Assembly: GCF_000236925.1 (NCBI RefSeq)
Contig: NC_016941.1
Location: forward strand, 434,001 to 498,000
Source of the DNA: Staphylococcus argenteus
Lineage (GTDB): Bacteria; Bacillota; Bacilli; Staphylococcales; Staphylococcaceae
Length of the DNA: 64,000 nt
Direction: 5' to 3'
Both the position numbers and the translations under genes were made by a program. This document shows positions 1 through 10,729 of this stretch, piece by piece (position 1 is the first letter of the stretch; each line of letters opens with the position of its first letter). Below the pieces are notes generated by a model. It was not told the origin of the DNA. It saw only the letters and a program-made list of their open reading frames with translations, and did no database searches.

Positions 1-16
1 TTCGAGGGAGTAAATC

Positions 17-1522
17 ATGAGGGAAAACTTTAAATTACGTAAAATGAAAGTCGGTTTAGTATCAGTTGCAATTACTATGTTATATATCATGACAAACGAA
101 CAAGCAGAAGCATCAGAAACTAGCAAAACTGCTGGAAACCAAAAGGTAAATACAATTCAAGAAACTAAAGATGTAGCGCAACCTGTTCAAAATAATAAAG
201 AAGCAAGTTCAGATGAAACGAAAAAGAATTTTGTTACATTGGATTCTATTAAACCAGGTGATCAAAAAGTCACAGGGACTACATTACCGAGCCATATTAT
301 TCTAATGAATATAGACGGAAAAAGTGCTGATTCAGTAGATGGAGGAAGCAGTGATTTAGTATTTGCTGATGAAAATGGAAGATTCGAGTATCCACTTAAA
401 GATCGTAAGATAGTTCATAATCAAGAAATTGAAGTGTCTTCATCAGATCCAAATTTAGGTGAAGATGAAGAGGATGAAGAATTAGAAGAAGCTACAACTG
501 AAAAAGCAAGTGTTGAGGAAGAAAGTTCAGATGCTAAGGCTAAATATACAATACCACGCTATGAAAAAGCGTATGAAATACCAAAAGAACGATTAAAAGA
601 GGAAAGTGGACACCATCAAGTTTTCATTGAACCTATTACTGAAGGTTCAGGTATTATTAAAGGCCATACTTCTGTAAAAGGTAAAGTTGCGCTATCTATT
701 AATAATAAATTTATTAACTTTGAAACAAATGCTAATGGTGGTCCAAATAAAGAAGAAGCGAAATCTGGATCAGAGGGTATCTGGATGCCTATTGATGACA
801 AAGGTTACTTTAACTTTGACTTCAAAACAAAACGATTCGATAACTTAGAGTTAAAAGAAGGTAATGATATTTCATTAACATTTGCACCTGATGATGAAGA
901 AGACGAAGCATTAAAACCTTTAATTTTTAAAACTAAAGTAACAAGTTTAGAAGATATTGATAAAGCAGAAACTAAATACGACCATACTAAAGTTAACAAA
1001 GTAAAAATCTTGAAAGATGTTAAAGAAGATTTACATGTAGATGAAATTTACGGAAGCTTATATCATACAGAAAAAGGTAAAGGTATTCTTGATAAAGAAG
1101 GTACTAAAGTAATTAAAGGGAAGACTAAATTCGCAAATGCAGTTGTGAAGGTAGACTCTGAACTAGGTGAAGGTCAAGAATTCCCTGATTTGCAAGTCGA
1201 TGAAAAAGGTGAATTCAGCTTTGATGTAGATCAAGCCGGATTTAGATTACAAAATGGGGAAACACTAAACTTTACGGTAGTTGATCCGATTACAGGTGAG
1301 CTATTACATAAAGGGTTTGTTTCTAAAAACATAGATATTTATGAATCTCCTGAAGAAAAAGCAGATCGTGAGTTTGATGAAAGAATGGAAAACACACCTG
1401 CATATCATAAATTACATGGTGATAAAATTGTTGGCTACGATACTAATGGATTCCCGATTACTTGGTTCTATCCATTAGGTGAAAAGAAAGTTGAACGTAC
1501 AACACCAAAATTAGAAAAATAA
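17..1522 (+). CDS. Secreted acidic multidomain protein, function unknown
   Basis: A 501-residue exported protein that I do not recognise by function. Seen: an N-terminal basic and hydrophobic signal peptide (about residues 1-32, cleavage likely after the QAEA motif), then a polar linker. Three segments follow (roughly 75-145, 205-310 and 340-445) with the pattern of bacterial Ig-like folds: a V-x-G-x-T strand, a DxxGxFxF turn and a GxxIxx end. A very acidic stretch (EDEEDEELEE, about residues 150-160) separates domains 1 and 2. There is no LPXTG motif or C-terminal anchor, so it is probably released or loosely bound. A GAGGGAG ribosome site sits 7 nt before the ATG. It lies in nuSa-alpha beside SPIN and the lpl array, which suggests a role in host interaction; that is inference from location only. 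Confidence 0.75.
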   Translation: MRENFKLRKMKVGLVSVAITMLYIMTNEQAEASETSKTAGNQKVNTIQETKDVAQPVQNNKEASSDETKKNFVTLDSIKPGDQKVTGTTLPSHIILMNIDGKSADSVDGGSSDLVFADENGRFEYPLKDRKIVHNQEIEVSSSDPNLGEDEEDEELEEATTEKASVEEESSDAKAKYTIPRYEKAYEIPKERLKEESGHHQVFIEPITEGSGIIKGHTSVKGKVALSINNKFINFETNANGGPNKEEAKSGSEGIWMPIDDKGYFNFDFKTKRFDNLELKEGNDISLTFAPDDEEDEALKPLIFKTKVTSLEDIDKAETKYDHTKVNKVKILKDVKEDLHVDEIYGSLYHTEKGKGILDKEGTKVIKGKTKFANAVVKVDSELGEGQEFPDLQVDEKGEFSFDVDQAGFRLQNGETLNFTVVDPITGELLHKGFVSKNIDIYESPEEKADREFDERMENTPAYHKLHGDKIVGYDTNGFPITWFYPLGEKKVERTTPKLEK

Positions 1523-1532
1523 TTAATTAAAT

Positions 1533-1600
1533 AAAACAGCTTAATGATGTAATGAAATTAGTGAGTTAATCACTGACTTCAACGTCATTGAGCTGTTTTT
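1533..1600. terminator. Bidirectional terminator between the secreted protein and SPIN
   Basis: AAAACAGCT at the left arm pairs with AGCTGTTTT at the right arm. A second stem (AGTGA/TCACT) sits inside. A-rich and T-rich flanks on both sides serve the two convergent genes. Confidence 0.75.
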
Positions 1601-1628
1601 TGTGCTTCGTTACAAAGCATTAGTGAAT

Positions 1629-1937
1629 TTATTTTACGTGTTCATATTTTGAAACATCAAAGCCGTCTTGCTTAGCTTTGTTGATAATGTCTTTGATTGA
1701 ATGTAGTCCTTTATCGGCGAAGTATGATCTTAAGTTGTCTTTTGTAGCTTGGTCAGCATTCTTATCTAATAACACATCGATATAGCTTAATTCGTGTTCT
1801 AAGAAGTTTGCATCATCATGTAGTACGAGCCCATTTTGAGAATAAACTTTCGCATCTGCTTGATTACCATATCCAACAACGCCAGTTGCTAATACACCTA
1901 CCATTGCCGTAGCTACTAAAACCTTTTTAAATTTCAT
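1629..1937 (-). CDS. spn: Staphylococcal peroxidase inhibitor SPIN precursor
   Basis: Secreted inhibitor of human myeloperoxidase. In the known protein an N-terminal beta-hairpin plugs the MPO active-site channel and a three-helix bundle makes the rest of the contact. Here the precursor is 102 residues: signal peptide 1-29 (cleavage after QADA), then the mature start KVYSQNGLVLHDD, which is the hairpin region, then a helical C-terminus ending SKYEHVK. The start is set at the ATG at 1937 because a GAGGAG site lies 8 nt upstream; an in-frame GTG three codons earlier overlaps that site and is rejected. The position next to the end of the ssl/lpl part of nuSa-alpha fits the known locus. Recognition is from memory of the sequence. 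Confidence 0.88.
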   Translation of the reverse strand: MKFKKVLVATAMVGVLATGVVGYGNQADAKVYSQNGLVLHDDANFLEHELSYIDVLLDKNADQATKDNLRSYFADKGLHSIKDIINKAKQDGFDVSKYEHVK

Positions 1938-2302
1938 ATCTATCACTCCTCTAAAAATTGTAACTCCATCATAACACTGAATATTAAGAAAATTACGTTT
2001 ATTAAGTCGATTTAATAATTTTTAATAAATGGTTAAAGTGACAAATATTGTTAAAATGCAATTAATCTTTAGTGTAATGCTTATGTCCCTTCGTATTTAT
2101 AAGTAGATTTCGAAGATATTTTAAATCAAATGAAACAATAATAAAAAATAATGCAACATAATAATAAGTACAAATTTAATTAAGAAATTAAATTGATTGT
2201 ATATGTATATTTTGGTAACGTAAAAGAGAAATATACAAAATAATTAATTATTTATATGAAAAGAGAATATAAATGAAGTATAAAACAGAGAGACGTGAAA
2301 CG
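1938..2302. other. AT-rich divergent intergenic region, spn / lpl array
   Basis: About 365 bp between two divergently read genes. It must hold the spn promoter (minus strand) and the promoter of the lpl array (plus strand). It is very AT-rich. GTTAA words occur on the plus strand at spacings that do not fit the SaeR GTTAA-N6-GTTAA site. I could not pick one convincing promoter on either strand. Confidence 0.5.
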
Positions 2303-3085
2303 ATGGGATATTTAAAAAGGGTTGGAATGTACGTAAGTATCTTAATTTTAATAGTTGTTATAGCAGGTTGTGGCAAAGGTGATGATACAAAAGAAGGTTC
2401 AAAAGAAGAACAAATCAAAAAGAGTTTTGCGAAAATATTAGACATGTATCCAATTAAGAATCTCGAGGACTTATACGACAAAGAAGGATATCGAGATGGT
2501 GAATTTAAAAAGGGCGATAAGGGGACTTGGACTTTACTCACAAGTTTTGCTAAAAGTAACAAACCAGGAGTAATAGATGATGAAGGCATGGTGCTATATC
2601 TAAATAGAAATACCAAAAAGGCAACAGGTTATTATTTTGTAAATAAAATTTATGATGATATTAGCAAAAATCAGAATGAGAAAAAATACCGTGTTGAACT
2701 TAAAAATAATAAGATTGTTCTTTTGGATAATGTAGAAGACGAAAACCTTAAACAAAAAATTGAAAATTTTAAATTTTTTAGTCAGTATGCCGATTTTAAA
2801 GATTTAAAAAATTATCGAGATGGAAGTATAACAACTAATGAAAATGTACCGAGCTATGAAGCAGAATACAAAATGGAAAATAGTGATAGTAATGTAAAAA
2901 AACTTAGAGAAGTTTATCCAATTACAATAAAAAAGGCTCCAATATTAAAGTTACATATAGATGGTGATATAAAAGGAAGTTCAATTGGATATAAAAAAAT
3001 AGAATATAAATTTTCAAAAGTTAAAGGTCAAGAGACAACATTAAGAGAGTATTTGAATTTTGGACCGTCTGATGAAGATAGCTAA
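2303..3085 (+). CDS. Lpl tandem lipoprotein, copy 1 (DUF576)
   Basis: Membrane-anchored lipoprotein of the staphylococcal tandem lipoprotein family, 260 aa. Signal peptide ends in the lipobox VIAGC with lipidated Cys23. The family core [20 protein letters not shown] follows at about residues 38-60, then [19 protein letters not shown]. The subtype-specific segment reads [13 protein letters not shown], shared with copy 4. The start is the ATG at 2303, after GAGAGACGTGAAACG as in other copies; an in-frame ATG 30 nt earlier lacks this leader. Family members are known to stimulate host cells through their lipid part and to promote uptake into epithelial cells; the individual role of this copy is not known. 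Confidence 0.9.
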   Translation: MGYLKRVGMYVSILILIVVIAGCGKGDDTKEGSKEEQIKKSFAKILDMYPIKNLEDLYDKEGYRDGEFKKGDKGTWTLLTSFAKSNKPGVIDDEGMVLYLNRNTKKATGYYFVNKIYDDISKNQNEKKYRVELKNNKIVLLDNVEDENLKQKIENFKFFSQYADFKDLKNYRDGSITTNENVPSYEAEYKMENSDSNVKKLREVYPITIKKAPILKLHIDGDIKGSSIGYKKIEYKFSKVKGQETTLREYLNFGPSDEDS

Positions 3086-3132
3086 AGATAATTAGATGTA
3101 GAAATAATTCTAAAACAGAGAGACGTGAAAAG

Positions 3133-3918
3133 ATGGGTTATTTAAAAAAACTTGGATTGTACATAGTTATTATGGTTATGAGTGTTTTTATAATAGGTTG
3201 TGATAAATCAAGTAATACTGTAGAAAAATCAAAAGAAACACAAATCAAAAAGAGCTTTGCGAAAACGTTAGAAATGTACCCAATCAAAAATCTTGAGGAT
3301 TTATATGACAAAGAAGGCTACCGTGATGGCGAATTTAAAAAGGGAGACAAAGGGACGTGGGTTATCAGTTCAGCAATGGTTAAACAGCCAAAAGGTAAAA
3401 TTATGGAATCAAGAGGTATGTATCTATTTTTAAATAGAAATACAAGAACGGCAAAAGGATATTTTATTGTAGATGCAATAAGTAACGATACATTAAAAAA
3501 GACAGAAGATAAAGAAAAGCGTTATCCAGTAAAGATGGAAAATAATAAAATAATACCGATTGGGCCAATTAATGACGAAGGCATAAAAAAAGAAATTGAA
3601 AACTTTAAGTTTTTCTCACAATATGGTGATTTTAAAGGATTAAAAAAATATAAAGATGGTGACTATTCATATAACTCAGAAGCACCTACATATTCTGCTA
3701 AATTTCAATTAAGTAATGATGATTATAACGTTCAACAATTACGAAAAAGGTATGATATTCAAACTAAAAAAGCTCCTAAATTGTTGTTGAAAGGTACTGG
3801 AGATTTAAAAGGTTCATCAATCGGACATAAGGACATTGAGTTTACCTTCGTTGAGAATCAAGAAGAGAATGTATTTTTTACTGATAGTTTGGAGTTTACC
3901 CCAAGTGAGGACTATTAA
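3133..3918 (+). CDS. Lpl tandem lipoprotein, copy 2 (DUF576)
   Basis: Lipoprotein of 261 aa with lipobox FIIGC and Cys23. The core is nearly identical to copy 1, but after GTW the sequence switches to the [12 protein letters not shown] subtype shared with copies 5, 8 and 9, whose C-terminal halves ([26 protein letters not shown]) also differ from copies 1 and 4. The 47-bp spacer and the GAGAGACGTGAAAAG leader before the ATG match those before copy 5, evidence that copies 1-2 and 4-5 are a duplicated pair. Confidence 0.9.
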   Translation: MGYLKKLGLYIVIMVMSVFIIGCDKSSNTVEKSKETQIKKSFAKTLEMYPIKNLEDLYDKEGYRDGEFKKGDKGTWVISSAMVKQPKGKIMESRGMYLFLNRNTRTAKGYFIVDAISNDTLKKTEDKEKRYPVKMENNKIIPIGPINDEGIKKEIENFKFFSQYGDFKGLKKYKDGDYSYNSEAPTYSAKFQLSNDDYNVQQLRKRYDIQTKKAPKLLLKGTGDLKGSSIGHKDIEFTFVENQEENVFFTDSLEFTPSEDY

Positions 3919-3946
3919 CTATGATGAAAAAAGGGGATACGGAACA

Positions 3947-4720
3947 ATGAATAATTTTAGGCAATGCGCGTTGTGTATAGGTACGTCGGTCTTAATTCTA
4001 TTAGTGTCAGGTTGCAGTGGCGTATCTGACACTCCTGAAGATTCAAAAGAAACACAAATCAAAAAGAGCTTTGCGAAAACGTTAGATATGTACCCAATTA
4101 AGAATCTCGAGGATTTATATGACAAAGAAGGGTATCGAGATGGCGAATTTAAAAAAGGTGACAAAGGGATGTGGACGATATATACAGATTTCGCCAAAAG
4201 TAATAAACCGGGTGAATTGAATGATGAAGGTATGGTTTTAAATCTGGATAGGAATACTAGAACCGCTAAAGGCCATTATTTTGTTACTACATTTTACCGG
4301 AATGGTAAACTACCAGATGAAAAGAATTATAAAATTGAAATGAAAAATAATAAGATTATTTTATTAGATGAAGTAAAAGATGATAAGCTCAAGCAGAAAA
4401 TAGAAAACTTTAAATTTTTCGGTCAATATGCAAATCTTAAAGAATTGAAAAAATATAATAATGCTGATGTTTCAATTAATGAAAATGTTCCTAGTTATGA
4501 TGTTGAATACAAAATGAGCAATAAAGATGAAATAGTTAAGGAATTAAGAAGTCGTTATAATATTTCAACTGAAAAATCACCTATATTAAAAATGCATATT
4601 GATGGGGACCTGAAAGGTAGTTCTGTAGGTTATAGAAAGTTAGAAATTGACTTTTCAAAACGTGAAAACAGCAAATTATCAGTCATTGAATTTTTAAGTT
4701 ATAAACCAGCGAAAAAATAG
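3947..4720 (+). CDS. Lpl tandem lipoprotein, copy 3 (DUF576)
   Basis: Lipoprotein of 257 aa. The N-terminus is unlike most copies ([20 protein letters not shown]), with lipobox LVSGC and Cys23 and two extra cysteines at positions 7 and 10. The core is standard, followed by the [15 protein letters not shown] subtype shared with copies 6, 10 and 11. The start at 3947 follows an AAGGGGATAC site; a longer in-frame reading from 3836 overlaps copy 2 and has no signal sequence, so it is rejected. The end of the gene and the spacer to copy 4 resemble the copy 10-11 junction. Confidence 0.88.
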   Translation: MNNFRQCALCIGTSVLILLVSGCSGVSDTPEDSKETQIKKSFAKTLDMYPIKNLEDLYDKEGYRDGEFKKGDKGMWTIYTDFAKSNKPGELNDEGMVLNLDRNTRTAKGHYFVTTFYRNGKLPDEKNYKIEMKNNKIILLDEVKDDKLKQKIENFKFFGQYANLKELKKYNNADVSINENVPSYDVEYKMSNKDEIVKELRSRYNISTEKSPILKMHIDGDLKGSSVGYRKLEIDFSKRENSKLSVIEFLSYKPAKK

Positions 4721-4750
4721 TATTGATAAGGAATATTAGGGTGTGAAAAA

Positions 4751-5545
4751 ATGGGATATCTAAAAAAGCTTGCACTGTTCATAAGTGTTATTATTTTGAG
4801 CATTTTTATAATAGGTTGTGATAGTTCAAGCGATACTGCGGAAAAAGCAAAAGAAAATTCAAAAGAAGAACAAATCAAAAAGAGTTTTGCGAAAACATTA
4901 GACATGTATCCAATTAAGAATCTTGAGGATTTATATGACAAAGAAGGATATCGAGATGGCGAATTTAAAAAAGGCGATAAGGGGACTTGGACTTTACTCA
5001 CAAGTTTTGCTAAAAGTAACAAACCAGGCGAGATAGATGACGAAGGTATGGTTTTATTTCTTAATAGAAATACAAAGAAAGCAACAGGATATTATTACAT
5101 AAGCAAAGTTCATGATGAATTTAATGAAAAAGACCATCAAAAAAAATATCATGTTGAACTTAAAAATAATAAAATAGTTCTTTTGGATAATGTAGAAGAC
5201 GAAAAATTTAAACAAAAAATTGAAAATTTTAAATTTCTTAGTCAGTATGCGGATTTTAAAGATTTAAAAAAATATCAAGATGGAAGTATAACAACTAATG
5301 AAAATGTACCGAGCTATGAAGCAGAATTTAAATTGAATAATAGTGATGAAAATGTAAAAAAACTTAGAGAAGTTTATCCAATTACAACAAAAAAATCTCC
5401 AGTATTGAAATTACATATAGATGGTGACATAAAAGGAAGTTCAATTGGATACAAAAATATAGAATATAATTTTTCAAAAGTAAAAGACGAAGAAACAGCT
5501 GTAAGAGATTTTGTGAATTTTGGACCATCTGATGAAGATAGCTAA
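4751..5545 (+). CDS. Lpl tandem lipoprotein, copy 4 (DUF576)
   Basis: Lipoprotein of 264 aa with lipobox FIIGC and Cys23. After the core it carries the [13 protein letters not shown] segment and a C-terminus ([10 protein letters not shown]) closely matching copy 1. The N-terminal region, however, is closest to copies 6 and 11 (SSSDTAEK), so the gene looks like a mosaic of two copies joined in the conserved core. Spacing to copy 3 is 30 bp and to copy 5 is 47 bp. Confidence 0.9.
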   Translation: MGYLKKLALFISVIILSIFIIGCDSSSDTAEKAKENSKEEQIKKSFAKTLDMYPIKNLEDLYDKEGYRDGEFKKGDKGTWTLLTSFAKSNKPGEIDDEGMVLFLNRNTKKATGYYYISKVHDEFNEKDHQKKYHVELKNNKIVLLDNVEDEKFKQKIENFKFLSQYADFKDLKKYQDGSITTNENVPSYEAEFKLNNSDENVKKLREVYPITTKKSPVLKLHIDGDIKGSSIGYKNIEYNFSKVKDEETAVRDFVNFGPSDEDS

Positions 5546-5592
5546 AGATAATTAGATGTAGAAATAATTCTAAAACAGAGAGACGTGAAAAG

Positions 5593-6372
5593 ATGGGGTA
5601 TTTAAAAAGGATTGGATTGTACATAAGTACTTTTATTTTAATAGTTGTTATAGCAGGTTGTGGCAAAGATAATGAAATAAAAGAAGACTCAAAAGAAGAC
5701 CAAATCAAAAAGAGCTTTGCAAAAACATTAGATATGTACCCAATTAAGAATCTCGAGGATTTATATGACAAAGAAGGATATCGAGATGGCGAATTTAAAA
5801 AGGGAGACAAAGGGACGTGGGTTGTTAGATCTGAAATGATAATTCAACCAAAAGGTAAGAGTTTAACTTCAAGAGGCATGATATTATACATGAATAGAAA
5901 TACTAGGACCACAACCGGTTATTTTTCAATAGAAGAGATAGATTCAAGAAAAAGTCTTGATGAAAGAGAAACAGAAAAAAAGTATCCTGTGAAAATGAAA
6001 AACAATAAGATTATTCCAACTGAGGAAATAAAAGATGAAAAGTTGAAAAAGGAAATTGAAAATTTTAAGTTTTTTGTGCAATATGGAAGTTTTAAAGGAA
6101 TAGAGAATTATGAAAATGGTGACATTTCCTACAATTCTGAAGCTCCTATTTATTCAGCGAAATATCAACTGAAAAATGATGATTATAATGTTAAAGAATT
6201 ACGCAAAAGATATGATATTCCAACAGAAAAGGCGCCCGAATTGTTGTTGAAAGGTTCGGGGGATTTGAAAGGGTCTTCAGTTGGATATAAGGAAATTGAA
6301 TTTATATTCCTAGAAAATAAAAAAGAAAACATATATTTTTCAGATGGATTAAACTTAATTCCAAGTGACTAA
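5593..6372 (+). CDS. Lpl tandem lipoprotein, copy 5 (DUF576)
   Basis: Lipoprotein of 259 aa with lipobox VIAGC and Cys23. The N-terminus ([10 protein letters not shown]) is like copy 1, whereas the segment after GTW ([12 protein letters not shown]) and the C-terminus ([16 protein letters not shown]) are of the copy 2/8/9 subtype: another mosaic. The leader and spacer are almost identical to those before copy 2. Confidence 0.9.
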   Translation: MGYLKRIGLYISTFILIVVIAGCGKDNEIKEDSKEDQIKKSFAKTLDMYPIKNLEDLYDKEGYRDGEFKKGDKGTWVVRSEMIIQPKGKSLTSRGMILYMNRNTRTTTGYFSIEEIDSRKSLDERETEKKYPVKMKNNKIIPTEEIKDEKLKKEIENFKFFVQYGSFKGIENYENGDISYNSEAPIYSAKYQLKNDDYNVKELRKRYDIPTEKAPELLLKGSGDLKGSSVGYKEIEFIFLENKKENIYFSDGLNLIPSD

Positions 6373-6432
6373 AAATAACACAAAGGTTGATAGTGTTCAA
6401 CAAATATTAACATGATAGAGAGAAGTGGAGAA

Positions 6433-7233
6433 ATGAGATTTTTAAAGAGAGTCGCATTGTACATAAGTATTATGGCTTTGAGCATTTTTATAATAGGGTG
6501 TAATAGTTCAAGCGATACCGCAAAAAAACCAAAAGAAGACTCAAAAGAAGACCAAATCAAAAAGAGCTTTGCGAAAACGTTAGATATGTACCCTATTAAG
6601 AATCTCGAGGATTTATATGATAAAGAAGGATATCGAGATGGCGAATTTAAAAAGGGCGATAAAGGTATGTGGACGATATACACAGATTTCGCCAAAAATA
6701 ATAGATCAGGTGTATTAGATAATGAAGGTATGGTTTTAAATTTGGATAGAAATACACGGACGGCCAAGGGATATTATTTTGTAGATACTATATATGACAA
6801 TCATGAAAATTCTTATAGTAAAAATTATAAAGTTGAAATGAAAAACAATAAAATTATTTTATTAGACAAGGTGGAAGATCAAAAACTTAAAGAAAGAATT
6901 GAAAACTTTAAATTTTTCGGACAATATGCCGATTTCAAGAGTTTGAAAAGTTACAACAATGGTGATGTCTCAATTAATGAGAATGTTCCAAGCTATGACG
7001 TGAAATATAAAATGAGTAATAAAGATGAAAATGTTAAGCAATTAAGAAGTCGTTATAATATTCCTACTGATAAAGCACCGGTATTAAAAATGCATATTGA
7101 TGGTAATTTGAAAGGAAGTTCTGTTGGATATAGAAAGTTAGAAATTGATTTTTCAAAACGCGAAAATAGCCATTTATCAGTAATAGATTCTTTGGATTAC
7201 CAGCCAGCGAAAACTAATAAAGATGATGAATGA
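6433..7233 (+). CDS. Lpl tandem lipoprotein, copy 6 (DUF576)
   Basis: Lipoprotein of 266 aa with lipobox FIIGC and Cys23, then [17 protein letters not shown] before the core. It carries the [12 protein letters not shown] subtype with the C-terminal [18 protein letters not shown] seen in copies 3, 10 and 11. The start is the ATG at 6433, which follows GAGAGAAGTGGAGAA; the in-frame ATG at 6412 lies before that ribosome site. Copy 7 follows after only 18 bp, the tightest spacing in the array. Confidence 0.9.
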   Translation: MRFLKRVALYISIMALSIFIIGCNSSSDTAKKPKEDSKEDQIKKSFAKTLDMYPIKNLEDLYDKEGYRDGEFKKGDKGMWTIYTDFAKNNRSGVLDNEGMVLNLDRNTRTAKGYYFVDTIYDNHENSYSKNYKVEMKNNKIILLDKVEDQKLKERIENFKFFGQYADFKSLKSYNNGDVSINENVPSYDVKYKMSNKDENVKQLRSRYNIPTDKAPVLKMHIDGNLKGSSVGYRKLEIDFSKRENSHLSVIDSLDYQPAKTNKDDE

Positions 7234-7251
7234 TAAGGATGGTGTGAAACA

Positions 7252-8031
7252 TTGAGGTCTATAAAAAGGATTATATTGTGCATAAGCCTGTTGATTCTAA
7301 TCATTTTTGTAACATCTTGCTGTGGTGGTAATAAGATCACTGGAGATTCGAAAGAAGAACAAATCAAAAAAAGCTTTGCGAAAACGTTAGATATGTACCC
7401 AATTAAAAATCTCGAGGACCTATATGATAAAGAAGGGTATCGTGATGGGGAATTTAAAAAGGGCGATAAGGGTACATGGACGATATCAACAGATTTTGCT
7501 AAAAGCAACAAACAAGGTGAAATGAATAGCGAAGGTATGGTACTACATTTTAATAGAAATACGAGGACAGCAACAGGATATTATACTGTAAGAACAACTT
7601 ATGATGAAGTGGATAAGTTGACACACGAAAAAAATTACCGTGTTGAATTTAAAAATAATAAGATAGTACTTTTAGATAAAGTAGAAGATGAAAATCTTAA
7701 ACATAAAATAGAAAATTTCAAATTTTTCGGGCAATATGCCGATTTTAAAGACTTGAAAAATTATAAAAATGGAAGAATATCTAGCAATGAAAATGTTCCT
7801 TATTATGAAGCCGAGTACAAAAGGAATAATAGTGATGGAAATGTAAAAAAACTTAGAGAACATTACCCAATTACAACCAAGCAGTCTCCAATATTAAAAC
7901 TGCATATAGACGGCGATATTAAAGGTAGCTCAGTTGGATATAAACAGATAGAATACACATTTTCTAAGGATAAAGATGATGAGACTTTTATGAGTGATTT
8001 TTTGAACTTCGGTCCATCACACAGTAAATAG
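7252..8031 (+). CDS. Lpl tandem lipoprotein, copy 7 (DUF576), TTG start
   Basis: Lipoprotein of 259 aa. It starts at TTG (7252) after AAGGATGGTGTGAAACA, the only intact copy with a non-ATG start. The lipobox is FVTSC with Cys23, followed directly by a second Cys. The segment after the core is [13 protein letters not shown], a type found in no other intact copy, and the tail is closest to copies 1 and 4. The decayed copy 12 at 11.5 kb derives from this type. Confidence 0.88.
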   Translation: MRSIKRIILCISLLILIIFVTSCCGGNKITGDSKEEQIKKSFAKTLDMYPIKNLEDLYDKEGYRDGEFKKGDKGTWTISTDFAKSNKQGEMNSEGMVLHFNRNTRTATGYYTVRTTYDEVDKLTHEKNYRVEFKNNKIVLLDKVEDENLKHKIENFKFFGQYADFKDLKNYKNGRISSNENVPYYEAEYKRNNSDGNVKKLREHYPITTKQSPILKLHIDGDIKGSSVGYKQIEYTFSKDKDDETFMSDFLNFGPSHSK

Positions 8032-8082
8032 TAAATAAAACCAGGGGCATAAACTAATTTAAAACAAGAGAGAAGTGAAAAG

Positions 8083-8874
8083 ATGGGATATTTTAAAAGA
8101 GTTGTACTTTACATAATTGTTATGGTTGTGAGTGTTTTTATAATAGGTTGCAATAAATCAAACGATACTTCAGAAAAGCCAAAAGAAGATTCAAAAGAAG
8201 AACAAATCAAAAAGAGTTTTGCGAAAACGTTAGATATGTATCCTACTGAAAATCTGGAAGACTTTTATGATAAAGAGGGATATCGAGATGGAGAATTTAA
8301 AAAAGATGATAAAGGTACTTGGCTAATTAGATCTGAAATAGTTAAACAGCCAAAGGGCAAAGTAATGAAAACAAGAGGTATGCAATTATATATTAATAGA
8401 AATACCAAAACAGCCAAAGGTTTCTTTGTTTTGAAAGAAATAAGTGAAAATAATAATCGTGTAAATAAAGATAAGGAAGAAAAATATGAAGTGAAAATGG
8501 TAGGAAATAAAATTATTCCTACTGAACAAATTAATGACGAGAAAATAAAAAAAGAAATTGAAAACTTCAAGTTTTTTGTTCAATATGGGAACTTTAAAAA
8601 TTTTGAAAAATACAAAAATGGTGAGTTTTCATATAATCCTGAAGCACCAATTTATTCGGCTAAATATCAATTACAAAACGACGATTACAATGTAAGGCAA
8701 CTACGTAAAAAATATGACATTTCAACAAAAGAAGCGCCTAAGTTACTTTTAAAAAGTGGTGGGGATTTAAAAGGTTCCTCAGTTGGTCAAAAAGATATTG
8801 AATTTACATTTGTTGAAAGAAAAGGTGAGAATATTTATTTTAACGATAGTGTTGAATTCATACCAAGTAAGTAA
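8083..8874 (+). CDS. Lpl tandem lipoprotein, copy 8 (DUF576), core variant
   Basis: Lipoprotein of 263 aa with lipobox FIIGC and Cys23. The core is altered to [16 protein letters not shown] and [10 protein letters not shown], a variant shared only with copy 9. The downstream segment [12 protein letters not shown] and C-terminus [12 protein letters not shown] block place it with copies 2 and 5. The GAGAGAAGTGAAAAG leader precedes the ATG. Confidence 0.9.
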   Translation: MGYFKRVVLYIIVMVVSVFIIGCNKSNDTSEKPKEDSKEEQIKKSFAKTLDMYPTENLEDFYDKEGYRDGEFKKDDKGTWLIRSEIVKQPKGKVMKTRGMQLYINRNTKTAKGFFVLKEISENNNRVNKDKEEKYEVKMVGNKIIPTEQINDEKIKKEIENFKFFVQYGNFKNFEKYKNGEFSYNPEAPIYSAKYQLQNDDYNVRQLRKKYDISTKEAPKLLLKSGGDLKGSSVGQKDIEFTFVERKGENIYFNDSVEFIPSK

Positions 8875-8942
8875 AATTAAATTACAATGTGTGGTTTGAT
8901 GAAATGATCAAATATCAAAAATGTGCAAAGAGATGTGACAAG

Positions 8943-9719
8943 ATGAAGTGCTTTCAGAAATTATATTTGTTTATATTAATTTTAATCGTATTAATCACAG
9001 GATGCGAAAGTAATAATGATGACAAAGATTCAAAAGAAACACAAATCAAAAAGAGCTTTGCGAAAACGTTAGATATGTATCCTACTGAAAATCTGGAAGA
9101 CTTTTATGATAAAGAGGGATATCGAGATGGAGAATTTAAAAAAGACGACAAAGGTACTTGGGTTATTAGATCTGAAATGACAACAGAATTAAAAGATGAA
9201 AATATGGAATCCAAAGGTATGGTCGTACGTTTAAATAGAAATACTAGAACAACTACAGGTGAGTATTTTGTTAGGATAATTAAAGAAGACAGTGAGGGCA
9301 AGGTATATAGTGATGAACGAAAATACCCAGTCAAAATTGAAAATAATAAAATTATTCCATTAAAACCAATCGATGACGAAAAAGTAAATAAAGAAATTGA
9401 AGAATTTAAATTCTTTGTACAATATGGGAATTTTGAAGAATTGGAAAACTATAAAGACGGTGAAGTGACATATAACCCAGAAGTACCAATATACTCTGCA
9501 CAATATCAATTGAAAAACAGTGATCATAATGTAGAACAACTACGTAAGCGATATAATATCCCGACGAAAAAGGCGCCTAAATTATTATTGAAAGGTTCAG
9601 GTAATTTAAAAGGATCCTCAGTCGGATATAAAAATATTGAATTTACCTTTGTTGAAAACAAGGAAGAAAACATTTACTTCACAGATAGTATCAATTTCAA
9701 TCCAACTAAGGATAAATAA
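8943..9719 (+). CDS. Lpl tandem lipoprotein, copy 9 (DUF576), core variant
   Basis: Lipoprotein of 258 aa with a shorter signal peptide (lipobox LITGC, Cys21). It shares the [13 protein letters not shown] and KKDDKGTW core variant with copy 8, and the DNA of that block is nearly identical between the two, suggesting recent duplication or gene conversion. The segment [19 protein letters not shown] is divergent. The start is set at the ATG at 8943, after AGAGATGTGACAAG; a longer reading from 8889 has no signal peptide at its front. A 183-bp gap follows. Confidence 0.88.
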   Translation: MKCFQKLYLFILILIVLITGCESNNDDKDSKETQIKKSFAKTLDMYPTENLEDFYDKEGYRDGEFKKDDKGTWVIRSEMTTELKDENMESKGMVVRLNRNTRTTTGEYFVRIIKEDSEGKVYSDERKYPVKIENNKIIPLKPIDDEKVNKEIEEFKFFVQYGNFEELENYKDGEVTYNPEVPIYSAQYQLKNSDHNVEQLRKRYNIPTKKAPKLLLKGSGNLKGSSVGYKNIEFTFVENKEENIYFTDSINFNPTKDK

Positions 9720-9902
9720 CTATAATTAGTTTTATAAAAATTGTAGTTAGAATATTTAATGATAAAGTTAAATTAACATTCTGTATTAAATTCATATATT
9801 CAGTTTTGTTTGATGACATAATAGTAGAAAAATTACTATTTTAACAGGTTGTATGAACCATACAAATATTTATAAAAAATTAAAGCAGAGAGATGTGAAA
9901 TG
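9720..9902 (+). promoter_or_regulatory. Gap in the lpl array with a hairpin and a possible internal promoter
   Basis: The largest spacer between intact lpl genes. A weak hairpin (CTATAAT pairing with ATTGTAG) sits right behind copy 9. A TTAACA box (9773-9778), 16-nt spacer and TATATT box (9795-9800) resemble a sigma-A promoter. Copies 10-11 could therefore be a separate transcript. Confidence 0.4.
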
Positions 9903-10697
9903 ATGGGGTATATAAAAAGAATGGCTTTGTACATGAGTGTATTACTTTTAATCATTTTTATTGTTGGATGTCGAAATATGAAAGATGAACAGAAAAAAGA
10001 AGAACAAACAAATAAAACAGATTCAAAAGAAACACAAATCAAAAAGAGCTTTGCGAAAACATTAGATATGTATCCAATCAAGAACCTAGAGGATTTATAC
10101 GACAAAGAGGGATATCGAGATGGAGAATTTAAAAAGGGCGATAAAGGTATGTGGACGATATATACAGATTTTGCCAAAAGTAACAAAGCAGACGAATTAA
10201 GTAATGAAGGTATGGTTTTACACTTAGATAGAAACACTCGGACAGCTAAGGGATATTATTTTGTTAAGACATTTTATGAAAATGATAAACTTTCTGATAG
10301 AAAAAATTATAAAGTTGAAATGAAAAATAATAAAATTATTTTATTAGACAAAGTTGAAGATCAAAATCTTAAAGAAAGAATAGAGAATTTTAAGTTTTTC
10401 GGTCAGTATGCTAATTTCAAAGATTTAAAAAATTACAACAATGGTGATGTTTCAATTAATAGTAATGTTCCTAGTTATGATGTGGAATATAAAATGAGTA
10501 ATAAAGATGAAAATGTTAAGCAATTAAGAAATCGTTATAGCATTCCTAATGATAAAGCGCCAATACTTAAAATGCATATTGATGGGGACTTAAAAGGCAG
10601 CTCCGTTGGATACAAAAGGTTAGAAATAGACTTTTCAAAAGAAGATAGAGATATATCAGTCATTGATTATTTAAGTTATAAGCCAGCGAGAAAATAG
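9903..10697 (+). CDS. Lpl tandem lipoprotein, copy 10 (DUF576)
   Basis: Lipoprotein of 264 aa with lipobox FIVGC and Cys23. A long charged stretch ([19 protein letters not shown]) sits between the lipid anchor and the core. It carries the [13 protein letters not shown] subtype and a tail like copies 3, 6 and 11. Two adjacent ATG codons occur; 9903 is preferred because it gives the MGYIKR start and the leader spacing seen in other copies. Confidence 0.9.
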   Translation: MGYIKRMALYMSVLLLIIFIVGCRNMKDEQKKEEQTNKTDSKETQIKKSFAKTLDMYPIKNLEDLYDKEGYRDGEFKKGDKGMWTIYTDFAKSNKADELSNEGMVLHLDRNTRTAKGYYFVKTFYENDKLSDRKNYKVEMKNNKIILLDKVEDQNLKERIENFKFFGQYANFKDLKNYNNGDVSINSNVPSYDVEYKMSNKDENVKQLRNRYSIPNDKAPILKMHIDGDLKGSSVGYKRLEIDFSKEDRDISVIDYLSYKPARK

Positions 10698-10729
10698 TAT
10701 CGATAAGGAAATATTAGGGTGTGAAAAAA

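Noticed and set aside
2248-10237. Repeated minus-strand frames opposite the lpl cores (reading [20 protein letters not shown])
   Set aside because: They recur only because the sense-strand core DNA is conserved in every copy. They have no ribosome sites or signal sequences and end at random points.
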